This document shows, in pieces, positions 16,764 to 24,695 of a DNA stretch of 64,000 bases (position 1 is the first letter of the stretch; each line of letters starts with the position of its first letter). The notes under the pieces were generated by a model that did no database searches, was not told the DNA's origin, and was given only the letters and a program-made list of their open reading frames with translations. Where the stretch lies: NCBI RefSeq assembly GCF_016412875.1, contig NZ_JAEKPD010000008.1, forward strand, positions 1 to 64,000, in the 5' to 3' direction. This DNA comes from Palleronia pontilimi (lineage in GTDB: Bacteria > Pseudomonadota > Alphaproteobacteria > Rhodobacterales > Rhodobacteraceae). The position numbers and the translations under genes were made by a program.

Positions 16764-18052
16764 CAGAGCGGCCGGATTTTCAGCTTCGTGATGCGGTTGT
16801 CGTTGCGCTCGATCACCTCGAAGCGGAAATCGTGGAAGCTGAAGACCTGGCCTTCCACGGGGATCGTCTGCGCCTCGTGGATGACGAGCCCGGCGATGGT
16901 GTTGGCCTCGTCGTCGGGCAGCGACCAGTCGGCGGCGCGGTTGAGGTCGCGGATCGTCATGCCGCCGTCGACGATATAGTCGCCGTCATCGGTGCGCTTC
17001 AGCGACTGGTCTTCGTCCAGGTCGAACTCGTCGGTGATCTCGCCCACGATTTCTTCCAGGATATCCTCGAGCGTGATGAGGCCCTGGAGCGTGCCGTATT
17101 CGTCCACCACCAGCGCGAAATGGGTGTGACGGTGCAAGAACTGACGCATCTGGTCGTCCAGGGTCGACGTCTCGGGCGTGAAATAGGGCACCATCGCCAC
17201 CTCGGTGATGTCGAACCCGTCAAAGGCGTTCTCGGCACCGCCCGCGGCCAGCCTGCGTGCATAGAGCGCGCGCAAAAGGTCCTTGGCGTGGATGACGCCC
17301 AGGATGTTCTCTTGCTTGTCGCGGTAGATCGGCAGGCGGGTATGCGGGCTTTCCAGGCATTGCTGCAGGATCTCGGATGCGGGCTTGTCGGCATCGACCA
17401 TTTCGATCTTCGAGCGGTGCAGCATGATCTCTTCGACCGTGCGCTCGCTCAGGTCCAGCGCGCCAAGGATGCGGTCACGCTCTTCCTTTTCCACCGCGCC
17501 TTCGGAATGGCCCAGGTTCAGCGCGCCCTCGATTTCCTCGCGGATGGCCAGGATGTGGCTGTCTGGGTCGGTCTGCACGCCGAAGAGCCGCAGGATGGCG
17601 CGCACCAGGGCGCGCACGGCGCCGACCACCGGCGAAAAGACGCGGATCACGATGGCGATGGGGGCCGACACGCCGGCGGCGGCGGTTTCGGCGTTGGTGA
17701 TGGCGTAGGTCTTGGGCAGGACTTCCGCGAAGATCAGCACCAGAAGCGTCATCACCAGCGTCGCCAGCGCCACGCCGGATTCGCCGAAGAGCCGGGTAAA
17801 CAGCGCGGTGGCCAGCGACGTCGCCAGGATGTTGACCAGGTTGTTGCCCAGCAGGACCGACCCGATCAGGCGCTCGTTGTCCTCGGTGATCTTCAGCGCG
17901 CGTTCGGCGCCCTTCGATCCCTTGTCCGCCTGCGCGCGCAGCTTGCCCCGCGAGGCCGCCGTCAGGGCGGTTTCCGAGCCCGAGAAGAAGCCCGAGCAGA
18001 TCAGCAGGGCAAGGATCGCGGAAGTGGTCAGCCAGAATGCGGCGTCGAACAT
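16763..18052 (-). CDS. CNNM/CorC (HlyC) family transport-type protein
   Basis: 429 residues. Domains in order: a DUF21/CNNM membrane domain (about 1-190; SGFFSGSETALTAASRGKLR, then three further hydrophobic segments), two CBS domains (about 200-335; IMLHRSKIEMVDAD, HTHFALVVDEYGTLQGLITL) and the C-terminal CorC_HlyC domain (about 345-428; DYIVDGGMTIRDLN). Relatives are linked to magnesium or cobalt export and resistance. The binding preference cannot be read from the sequence. Upstream on the same strand, 60 bases away, is xerD. Confidence 0.9.
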   Translation of the reverse strand: MFDAAFWLTTSAILALLICSGFFSGSETALTAASRGKLRAQADKGSKGAERALKITEDNERLIGSVLLGNNLVNILATSLATALFTRLFGESGVALATLVMTLLVLIFAEVLPKTYAITNAETAAAGVSAPIAIVIRVFSPVVGAVRALVRAILRLFGVQTDPDSHILAIREEIEGALNLGHSEGAVEKEERDRILGALDLSERTVEEIMLHRSKIEMVDADKPASEILQQCLESPHTRLPIYRDKQENILGVIHAKDLLRALYARRLAAGGAENAFDGFDITEVAMVPYFTPETSTLDDQMRQFLHRHTHFALVVDEYGTLQGLITLEDILEEIVGEITDEFDLDEDQSLKRTDDGDYIVDGGMTIRDLNRAADWSLPDDEANTIAGLVIHEAQTIPVEGQVFSFHDFRFEVIERNDNRITKLKIRPL

Positions 18053-18112
18053 GTCGAATGGGCTTTGCTTGATTGGGTCAGGGACAGGTTATGGGGTGCT
18101 GCGGGCGCGGCA

Positions 18113-19045
18113 TCAAGGCTTGGTCTGCGCCAGCGGATGATGGTCGAGCACCAGTTCCTGCAGCCGCGCGTCCAGGATGTGGGTGTAGATCTCGGTCGTC
18201 GCGACATCGGCATGGCCCAGAAGCGCCTGGATCGCCATCAGGTCGGCCCCGCCCGCCAGCAGATGCGTGGCGAAGGCGTGGCGCAGGGTGTGGGGCGTGA
18301 CCTGTGCCGGGTCGATTCCGGCCGCGACCGCCAGTTCCTTGATCAGGACGTAGAAACGGTGGCGCGTCAGGTGGCCCGATTTACCGCGCGACGGGAACAG
18401 GAATTTCGACCCCGGCGCGCCCTTGGACTGGGCGTCCTGGTCCGCGCGGTCGCGCTCGGCCAGCCAGACCGCCAGCGCGTCGCGGGCCGGGCCCGACAGC
18501 GGCACCATGCGCTCGCGCCCGCCCTTGCCGGTGATGAGCAGCATCCGCGGGTCGCCCCGCGCGGCGGCGGCGGGCAGCGAGACGAGCTCGCTGACGCGCA
18601 TTCCGGTGGCGTAGAGCAGTTCGGTCAGGCACGTGTTGCGCAACCGGTCCAGCTTGGTGCGGCCGGTTTGCCGCGCGGCGTCGAGCAGCCGCTCGACCTG
18701 CGCGACCTCCAGCGTCTTGGGCAGGCGGCGCGCGCGGCCCGGCCCCTTGATCTGGATCGCGGGATGGTCGTCGCGCCAGCCTTCTTCCACGGCGAAGCGG
18801 TAGAGCTGCTTGATGGCCGACAGGCGGCGCGCGCGGGTGGACACGGCAAGCCCCTGCGCGTCGCAATGCACCAGGTAATCTTCCACGTGGGCGCGCGAGG
18901 CGGCCAGGAAATCGGCGTCGCGGTCCTTCAGCCACCCCGCGAAATCGCGCAGGTCGCGCGCGTAGGCGAGCTGCGTGTTGGTGGCCGCGTCCAGCTCGGC
19001 GGCCTGGGCGTCGAGGAACGTGGCGATCTGGCGCTCCATGCTCAT
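18113..19045 (-). CDS. xerD: Tyrosine recombinase XerD
   Basis: 310-residue site-specific recombinase that with XerC resolves chromosome dimers at dif. It has a core-binding SAM-like domain (about 8-90) and a catalytic domain with the full set Arg150, Lys174, His252-x-x-Arg255, His278 and nucleophile Tyr287 (TGMRVSEL; GKGGRERMVP; HTLRHAFATHLL; LLGHADVATTEIYTH). The length suits XerC/D rather than a mobile integrase. ATG 19045 overlaps the stop of the preceding gene; ATG 19039 is an alternative. The order with an unknown exported gene and divergent aroK supports XerD. Confidence 0.9.
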   Translation of the reverse strand: MSMERQIATFLDAQAAELDAATNTQLAYARDLRDFAGWLKDRDADFLAASRAHVEDYLVHCDAQGLAVSTRARRLSAIKQLYRFAVEEGWRDDHPAIQIKGPGRARRLPKTLEVAQVERLLDAARQTGRTKLDRLRNTCLTELLYATGMRVSELVSLPAAAARGDPRMLLITGKGGRERMVPLSGPARDALAVWLAERDRADQDAQSKGAPGSKFLFPSRGKSGHLTRHRFYVLIKELAVAAGIDPAQVTPHTLRHAFATHLLAGGADLMAIQALLGHADVATTEIYTHILDARLQELVLDHHPLAQTKP

Positions 19046-20556
19046 GCGGGCGGCTCGAGGATGGCGATCTCGATGGCGGCGCGGCGGGCGCGCTCGGGCT
19101 GACCCGCGGCGCGCATCAGCGCCAGGCCGTGACGCAGGGCGTCGAGATTGCCGGTCGCGCCCTGGTCGAGCAGGTCGATGGCGTCCAGGAGGGCGATGCC
19201 GATGCGCCCCTCGTCGATCATCGCGACCGAGGCGGCGGGCATGTCTTCCGTGTTCAGCCCGTCGGCGATGGCCACCTGCAGGGGCGTTTCGGCCACGGTG
19301 TCCAGCGCGCTTGCATCGTGCAGGGCGGTCAGGAACGGCGGCAGCGGCGAGACCGGGTCGCGCCCGTCGATCAGCGCCATTTCGGCGGCGATCCGGCTGG
19401 CATCGCCGGTCAGCGGCAGTCGGCCCAGCGCCCCGGCGTGCTGCCGGGCCAGGGCCTGCCCCAGATCCGCGTCGCGCAGGGCGGCCCAGGCAAGCGGCAG
19501 CGCGGAGCTGACGGCGCCGGGATCCCCGGTCTCGAGCGCGCGATCCAGGCGTTGAACGGCGTCGACCCGGTCCCACACCCCGCCCGAGGCGGCGGGCAGG
19601 CGTTCGCCGTAAACCTCCCACAACCTGCGCGCGGGAATGGCGCCCGCGCGCGTCAGGCGTTCGGCGGCTTCGATGCGGGCCTTCCAGCCCGTGATCGGGC
19701 GCAGATCGGCATGGGCGAAGGCCAGCGGCAGGGACGCGGTGCGCAACGGTTCGCCCACCGCGCCGTAGATCGCGAAATCCAGCGGCGTCGGCCTGGAGGG
19801 CGGCGGCAGGGTCGGCGTATCGGCCAGGTCGTCGAGAAACAGGCGCAGCCTTTCTGCGGCGGCGGCGTCGATGACGTCCAGCGATGTCGCGGTCTCGAGC
19901 GTCAGCGCGGCCGCGGGCCAGTCGCCGCCGCGCGCCAGGCAGAAGACGCGGGCCGTGTAGGTGGGCGTGATCTCGGGCAGGCGGCGCATCGCCGAACAGC
20001 CAGCGTTTTCCTGACCCGTCAGCAGCGCGATGTCGAACCAGCGGCGGAAGTTGCGGGGCTTTTCGCGCCCGGCCAGGTCCAGAAGCGTCCGGGCCGGATC
20101 GACGGCGCCCACGGCCAGCAGGCCGTCGATGCGCGCCAGGAACGCAAGCTGGGCGTCGTCCGGGGATCCGGGCCAGTCCGTCTGGGCGGCCAGCAGGTCG
20201 TGCAGCAGGTCCTGGGTCGTGGCCAGGTGCGGCGGGCGCAACGTCCCCATGCGCGCCTGTAGTTCGGACAATTCGGTTGCAGACCAGGGGGCTTGCGGCA
20301 GATCGCGCGCGGCGGCCGGAAACAGACCCGGGGGGGCCGCGTCGAGATCCTCGAGCCGGGTGACGGTGATCGCCTCGGGCAGCGCGTTGTCGGTGACGGG
20401 CGGCTCGGGCGCGGACGGGGCCTCGGGGATCGGCATGGCGGCGGGAAGGGCCACGGAATCCGACAGCCAGTCGATGGCCGACAGCGGCGCGCCGCCTTGG
20501 GCGGTCGCGGATCCGGCGGTCAGAAACGCCAAGGGGATCAGCAGCTTACTGCGCAT
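19042..20556 (-). CDS. Conserved secreted protein of unknown function (504 aa)
   Basis: I do not recognise a named family. A signal peptide is clear (MRSKLLIPLAFLTAGSATAQ, cleavage near 19-20), followed by a Pro/Ala-rich stretch (about 40-60). The remainder, about 110-500, is Ala/Leu-rich helical sequence with paired helices such as DLAGREKPRNFRRWFDIALL and RHGLALMRAAGQPERARRAA, resembling a tetratricopeptide or Sel1-like solenoid of poor consensus. A periplasmic scaffold is therefore likely. It overlaps both neighbours: the 44-aa peptide before it and xerD after it (ATGA). It may be the periplasmic partner of that peptide; this is inference from position only. Confidence 0.65.
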   Translation of the reverse strand: MRSKLLIPLAFLTAGSATAQGGAPLSAIDWLSDSVALPAAMPIPEAPSAPEPPVTDNALPEAITVTRLEDLDAAPPGLFPAAARDLPQAPWSATELSELQARMGTLRPPHLATTQDLLHDLLAAQTDWPGSPDDAQLAFLARIDGLLAVGAVDPARTLLDLAGREKPRNFRRWFDIALLTGQENAGCSAMRRLPEITPTYTARVFCLARGGDWPAAALTLETATSLDVIDAAAAERLRLFLDDLADTPTLPPPSRPTPLDFAIYGAVGEPLRTASLPLAFAHADLRPITGWKARIEAAERLTRAGAIPARRLWEVYGERLPAASGGVWDRVDAVQRLDRALETGDPGAVSSALPLAWAALRDADLGQALARQHAGALGRLPLTGDASRIAAEMALIDGRDPVSPLPPFLTALHDASALDTVAETPLQVAIADGLNTEDMPAASVAMIDEGRIGIALLDAIDLLDQGATGNLDALRHGLALMRAAGQPERARRAAIEIAILEPPA

Positions 20557-20680
20557 CCAGTGTCACGGGCACGGACTGTTGGGCGGCGTCGGGTCGCATG
20601 TCGCCCAGATAGGCGTATCCCGTCAGCCCGATGAAGGCGACGATTGCCAGGAAAACCAGCAGCTTGAGAAGTCTCAGCAC
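20546..20680 (-). CDS. 44-residue single-pass membrane protein
   Basis: Starts GTG at 20680 with a well-placed site (CAAGGGAC, 8 bases before). Sequence begins MLRLLKLLVFLAIVAFIGLT, a basic end then one hydrophobic helix of about 20 residues, followed by GYAYLGDMRPDAAQQ and a short polar tail likely outside the membrane. The stop overlaps the start region of the 504-residue secreted protein by 11 bases, so the two are coupled. No family name known to me; its position before that gene and divergent from aroK suggests a conserved small protein. Confidence 0.65.
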   Translation of the reverse strand: MLRLLKLLVFLAIVAFIGLTGYAYLGDMRPDAAQQSVPVTLDAQ

Positions 20681-20812
20681 GATGTCGGTCCCTTGGGTTG
20701 CCTGTCATCCCTCCGCGTCTGTCGCGCGGATTGCCCGCTTTATATCTGGTCTTTTCGGCAAGTTCACGCCATTCAAGCGTTAATTGTAATAATATGAGCG
20801 GGACGCTGCCAG

Positions 20813-21367
20813 TTGCGCACAGGCTTGGCGAAAACGGTGGCCCTTGTGGGCATGATGGGCGCCGGCAAGACTGCCGTGGGCACCGCCATGGCGCGCATGC
20901 TGGACGTGCCGTTCCTGGACTCGGACGCCGAGATCGTGGCCGCGTCGAACCTGAGCATCGCCGAGATCTTCGAGCGCGAGGGCGAGGCGTATTTCCGCGA
21001 CAAGGAAAGCCAGGTGCTGGCGCGACTTCTGAGCGGTCGGCCCTGCATTCTGTCCACCGGCGGCGGCGCCTTCCTGTCCGAGCGCAACCGCGCCGAGATC
21101 GCGGCGCGCGGCGTGGCGGTCTGGCTGAAGGCGGACCTGGATCTGCTGTGGTCGCGGGTGCGCCACAAGAACACGCGCCCGCTTTTGCGGACCGAGAACC
21201 CCAAGCGCACCCTGGCCGCGCTCTGCGACGCGCGCGAGCCGCTTTACGCCAAGGCCGGCATTTGGGTCGAGGCGGATCGGCGGCTGTCGGTCGAGCAGAT
21301 GGCGCAGAAGGTCATCGGCGCGCTGCAAGAGCGCGCGGATCTCTGGGACGAAAGGGCGGTGCCGTGA
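20813..21367 (+). CDS. aroK: Shikimate kinase
   Basis: Phosphorylates shikimate at the 3-hydroxyl in aromatic amino-acid synthesis. 184 residues with Walker A GMMGAGKT (13-20), shikimate-binding Asp in FLDSDAEI (36-38), EGEAYFRDKE, STGGGAFLS and the LID region RTRPLLR-like NTRPLLRTENP. The start is uncertain: no ATG is in frame, TTG at 20813 gives the normal short leader before KTVALVG and has a weak GGGA site. Overlaps aroB by GTGA. Confidence 0.9.
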   Translation: MRTGLAKTVALVGMMGAGKTAVGTAMARMLDVPFLDSDAEIVAASNLSIAEIFEREGEAYFRDKESQVLARLLSGRPCILSTGGGAFLSERNRAEIAARGVAVWLKADLDLLWSRVRHKNTRPLLRTENPKRTLAALCDAREPLYAKAGIWVEADRRLSVEQMAQKVIGALQERADLWDERAVP

Positions 21368-22473
21368 GCCGTGTGGTCCCGGTCGATCTGGGCGCGCGAT
21401 CCTACGAGGTGCATATCGGGCCGGGTCTTCTGGCGCGCGCGGGCGCGCTGATCGCGCCGCTTCTGGCGCGCCCCCGGGTGGCGGTGCTGACCGACGACAC
21501 CGTGGCCGCCGCGCATCTGGACGCCTTGCGCGCGGGGCTGGGCGATATCGACATGGTGGCGCTGTCGCTGCCGCCGGGCGAGGGCACCAAGAGCTGGTCG
21601 GCCCTGCAGCGATCGGTGGACTGGCTGCTGGAGCAGCGCGTGGAACGGCGCGACGTGGTCGTGGCGCTCGGGGGCGGCGTGATCGGCGATCTCGCGGGCT
21701 TTGCCGCCGCGATCCTGCGGCGCGGCGTGCGGTTCGTGCAGATCCCCACGTCGCTGCTGGCGCAGGTCGACAGCTCGGTGGGGGGCAAGACCGGGATCAA
21801 CGCGGCCGCGGGCAAGAACCTGGTGGGCGCGTTCCACCAGCCCAGCCTGGTGCTGGCGGACACGGATGTGCTGGACACGCTGACGCCGCGCGATTTCCTG
21901 GCGGGCTACGGCGAGGTGGCGAAATACGGGCTGCTGGGCGACGCGGAGTTCTTCGCCTGGCTCGAGACGCATGGCCCCGCGCTGGCGCGCGGCGACGGCG
22001 ATCTGCGGGCGCAGGCGGTGGAACGGTCGGTGCGGATGAAGGCCGATATCGTCATGCGCGACGAGACCGAGCAGGGCGACCGCGCGCTGCTGAACCTGGG
22101 CCACACGTTCTGTCACGCGCTCGAGGCGGCGACGGGCTATTCGGACCGGCTGCTGCACGGCGAGGGCGTGGCGATCGGCTGCGCGCTGGCGTTCGAGCTG
22201 TCGGCGCGGATGGGCTTGTGCGCCCAAGAGGATCCCAGCCGCGTGCGCGCGCACCTGGCGGCCATGGGGATGCGCAAGGACCTGTCCGACATCCCTGGCG
22301 ATCTGCCCGGCGCCGACGCGCTGATCGAGCTGATGGCGCAGGACAAGAAGGTGGTGGACGGGCAGCTGCGCATGATCCTGGCGCGCGGCATCGGGGATGC
22401 CTTCGTGACGGGCGACGTGCCGCCCGCCGTGCTGCGCGATGTTCTGCGCGATGCGCTGGGCAAGAAAATCTGA
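21364..22473 (+). CDS. aroB: 3-dehydroquinate synthase
   Basis: Second step of the shikimate pathway: NAD- and metal-dependent cyclisation of DAHP to 3-dehydroquinate. 369 residues. Conserved segments are PPGEGTKSW, ALGGGVIGDLAGFAAA, VQIPTSLLAQVDSSVGGKTG, the metal site around Glu in GYGEVAKYGLL and His in NLGHTFCHALEAATGY plus HGEGVAIG. GTG 21364 overlaps the aroK stop. The stop codon lies inside a 14-bp inverted repeat that probably terminates transcription. Confidence 0.96.
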   Translation: MSRVVPVDLGARSYEVHIGPGLLARAGALIAPLLARPRVAVLTDDTVAAAHLDALRAGLGDIDMVALSLPPGEGTKSWSALQRSVDWLLEQRVERRDVVVALGGGVIGDLAGFAAAILRRGVRFVQIPTSLLAQVDSSVGGKTGINAAAGKNLVGAFHQPSLVLADTDVLDTLTPRDFLAGYGEVAKYGLLGDAEFFAWLETHGPALARGDGDLRAQAVERSVRMKADIVMRDETEQGDRALLNLGHTFCHALEAATGYSDRLLHGEGVAIGCALAFELSARMGLCAQEDPSRVRAHLAAMGMRKDLSDIPGDLPGADALIELMAQDKKVVDGQLRMILARGIGDAFVTGDVPPAVLRDVLRDALGKKI

Positions 22474-22486
22474 GATTTTCTTGCCC
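22458..22486. terminator. Perfect 14-bp inverted repeat over the aroB stop codon
   Basis: Arms gggcaagaaaatct (22458-22471) and agattttcttgccc (22473-22486) are exact complements around one base. The upstream arm is the last aroB codons and the TGA stop. The helix ends in an A/T core rather than a T-run, but a second hairpin follows two bases later. Probably a bidirectional terminator between aroB and the convergent ssb. Confidence 0.6.
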
Positions 22487-22487
22487 G

Positions 22488-22504
22488 GATTATCCTTGAT
22501 AATC
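22488..22504. terminator. Second small hairpin between aroB and ssb
   Basis: Perfect 7-bp arms gattatc / gataatc with a three-base loop (ctt). It lies between the first hairpin and the ssb stop at 22513; together they probably insulate the converging transcripts. Confidence 0.45.
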
Positions 22505-22512
22505 TGCGCCGT

Positions 22513-23019
22513 TCAGAACGGGATTTCGTCATCCATGTCGCTGGCGGGCGGCCCGCCATAGCCACCGCCGCCGCTGCCACGGCTTCCGCCGCCGCCGCTG
22601 CTTCCACCGCCGTAGCCGCCGTCGCGATCGTCGGAATAGCCGCCGCCACCACCCGAGCCGCCGCCGTCACGCCCATCCAGCATGGTCAGCTCGCTGCGAT
22701 AGGGGCGCAGCACGACCTCGGTCGAATAGCGGTCCTGGCCCGACTGGTCCTGCCATTTGCGGGTCTCGAGCTGGCCCTCGATATACACCTTCGAGCCTTT
22801 CTTCAGATACTGCTCGGCCACGCGGGCCAGCGGTTCCGAGAAGATCGCGACCGAGTGCCATTCGGTCCGCTCTTTGCGCTCGCCGCTGCTTTTGTCCTTC
22901 CACGTCTCCGAGGTGGCGATGCGCAGGTTGCACACCTTGCCGCCATTGCTGAATGTCCGCACCTCGGGGTCGCGACCCAGATTGCCGATCAGGATGACCT
23001 TGTTCACCGATCCCGCCAT
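22513..23019 (-). CDS. ssb: Single-stranded DNA-binding protein
   Basis: 168-residue SSB that coats single-stranded DNA in replication and repair. OB fold in about residues 1-112 ([59 protein letters not shown]), then a Gly/Ser/Tyr/Asp-rich disordered linker and the acidic tip DMDDEIPF that recruits partner proteins. ATG 23019 is preceded by an AAGGAAGG site, which rules out the longer upstream reading. Confidence 0.97.
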   Translation of the reverse strand: MAGSVNKVILIGNLGRDPEVRTFSNGGKVCNLRIATSETWKDKSSGERKERTEWHSVAIFSEPLARVAEQYLKKGSKVYIEGQLETRKWQDQSGQDRYSTEVVLRPYRSELTMLDGRDGGGSGGGGGYSDDRDGGYGGGSSGGGGSRGSGGGGYGGPPASDMDDEIPF

Positions 23020-23135
23020 GGGTTTCCTTCCTTTCCTATCGCCGATTTGCCGCGACCGTATCGCCTTGGACGCCCCGTTGCGAGGGCGAAAGATCACCCT
23101 TTTCGACGCCGAAAGACCCGTCCTTTCGAACGGGG

Positions 23136-23163
23136 TTCAAAAATTCGGGCGACCGGGTATAGT
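23136..23163 (+). promoter_or_regulatory. Predicted promoter of the lytic transglycosylase gene
   Basis: TTCAAA (23136-23141), 16-base spacer, TATAGT (23158-23163), 36 bases before the ATG at 23200. Reasonable sigma-70 match; not tested. Confidence 0.45.
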
Positions 23164-23199
23164 CGGGTTCATAAAATCTGCCGAACCTGGGACAGCGAA

Positions 23200-23802
23200 A
23201 TGAAATTGCTCTGCATTCTCGCAGCCTGTGGCGCGTGTCTGGCCCTTGGGCCCGTTGCGGCCGACAGCCTGAGCTTGTCGTCGAAAGGCCGCGTGGCCAT
23301 CTTCAAGAATCAGCTCGACGTTCTGGACAGCCGCGCGTCGGCTCAATACGCCGGATCGGCCAAGCTGAAGCCGAAGATCGCCACGGTGCCCACGCGCGCC
23401 GTGGCCGAAGGGTCGCCCAAGCGGTTCACCGGCAAGTATCGCGGCCAGTACCTGCCGCTGGCCAAGCAGGTCGCGCGCAAGCACGGCGTGCCCGAGGACC
23501 TGTTCCTGCGGCTGGTGCAGCAGGAATCGGGCTGGAACCCCGGCGCGGTGTCGCACAAGGGGGCGATCGGACTGGCGCAGCTGATGCCGGGAACGGCCCG
23601 CACGCTGAAGGTCAATCCGCACGTCCCCGAGCAGAACCTGGATGGCGGTGCGCGCTACCTGCGCCAGCAGTTCAACAAGTTCGGCAATTGGCGCCTGGCG
23701 CTGGCCGCCTATAACGCGGGCCCCGGCGCGGTGGAAAAGCACGCGGGCATCCCGCCCTACCGCGAGACGCGCGATTACGTGCGGATCATCTTCGGGTCCT
23801 AA
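23200..23802 (+). CDS. Small lytic transglycosylase (SLT / GH23)
   Basis: 200-residue exported murein lytic transglycosylase, cleaving peptidoglycan glycan strands with anhydromuramyl formation. Signal peptide residues 1-22 ([20 protein letters not shown]). The catalytic domain, about 85-198, has the active Glu109 in [25 protein letters not shown] and [16 protein letters not shown]. No extra LysM or SPOR domain. ATG 23200 follows the -10 box by 36 bases and opens directly into the signal. The stop overlaps the end of the convergent DUF1206 gene. Could serve general wall turnover or insertion of an envelope complex. Confidence 0.9.
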   Translation: MKLLCILAACGACLALGPVAADSLSLSSKGRVAIFKNQLDVLDSRASAQYAGSAKLKPKIATVPTRAVAEGSPKRFTGKYRGQYLPLAKQVARKHGVPEDLFLRLVQQESGWNPGAVSHKGAIGLAQLMPGTARTLKVNPHVPEQNLDGGARYLRQQFNKFGNWRLALAAYNAGPGAVEKHAGIPPYRETRDYVRIIFGS

Positions 23803-24638
23803 CCCGCCTTCTGCTTGATCCGGGCCGCCAGCGTGTCCAGGCTGCCGTGGCTGGCTTTCGGCACGATTCGGTAGGCTGCGTTGACCGCGCAGAACAGCGC
23901 GAAGCCCAGTAGCCCGACGCAGAGCAGTCCCACCAGGACCCGGCCATAGGGCTGGCCGCCCAGCCAGTCGAACGCCTTGCCGACGCCGCCCGCCTCGGAG
24001 CCGGAGGTGGTGAGCGCGGCGTAGCAGAGCAGAGCGCCGATCACCGTCACGACGAATCCCTGCGAGGCCACGCCGCCCCTGAGGGCAGGATCCCAGTTGC
24101 GGGTGAAGTGGTTGCCGATCAGATGCGCGCGGTAGGCCCGTTTCCACGCCTTGCGCATGTAGTAGAGACCGGCGCCGACGGTGACGACACCGGCAAGCGC
24201 GACCGCGATCCGCCCGCCGGGCCATGCCATGACCGCGTCCGCCGCCTTGCCGATGGTCGACCCGCTGCCGTCGCCACCGGCCGAGAACACCAGGATCAGC
24301 GCGCCGATGCCGATGCCTAGATGCAGCAGGCCTGTGACGACCATGCCCAGCCGCGCGATGCGGCCTTCGCCGTCCGACCCGTAATCCTCAAGGTCGTAGG
24401 CCGCGTCGATCAGCCGCCAGATCGCATAGCTTGCCATTCCCGCGAAGATCGCCAGCAGCACGAAAGTGCCGCCGGTGCTGCGCTCGAGCGTGGCGAAGGC
24501 CGACATGGTGCCCTCGGCCTGCCCACCACGGCTGACGGCCCAGAGCGAAAAGCCCGTGACCACCAGGTAGACCAGCGCGCGACCGGCATATCCGGCCCGC
24601 ATGAAGGGGATCGCCCAGTCGAAATCGTCCTTCGCCAT
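23799..24638 (-). CDS. DUF1206 integral membrane protein
   Basis: 279 residues with six hydrophobic helices arranged as three repeats of a two-helix unit, the organisation described for DUF1206. Repeat beginnings are recognisable as [32 protein letters not shown] and [17 protein letters not shown]. The signature [19 protein letters not shown] is present. Start 24638 (MAKDDFDW) is chosen over an upstream in-frame ATG because the family begins here. Function unknown. Confidence 0.8.
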   Translation of the reverse strand: MAKDDFDWAIPFMRAGYAGRALVYLVVTGFSLWAVSRGGQAEGTMSAFATLERSTGGTFVLLAIFAGMASYAIWRLIDAAYDLEDYGSDGEGRIARLGMVVTGLLHLGIGIGALILVFSAGGDGSGSTIGKAADAVMAWPGGRIAVALAGVVTVGAGLYYMRKAWKRAYRAHLIGNHFTRNWDPALRGGVASQGFVVTVIGALLCYAALTTSGSEAGGVGKAFDWLGGQPYGRVLVGLLCVGLLGFALFCAVNAAYRIVPKASHGSLDTLAARIKQKAG

Positions 24639-24695
24639 GCCGTGCCCCTTTGCCGCTGTGCTGACAGGCCAACAGGCACGCGGCACTTGCGTTCC

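Noticed and set aside
16832-19102. 756-codon open frame on the plus strand opposite the CorC-type and xerD genes
   Set aside because: Antisense shadow; both opposite genes have complete family motifs.
20794-20865. ATG at 20794 as the aroK start
   Set aside because: It opens a different reading frame from the shikimate kinase; a frame change would be needed and the kinase frame is uninterrupted.
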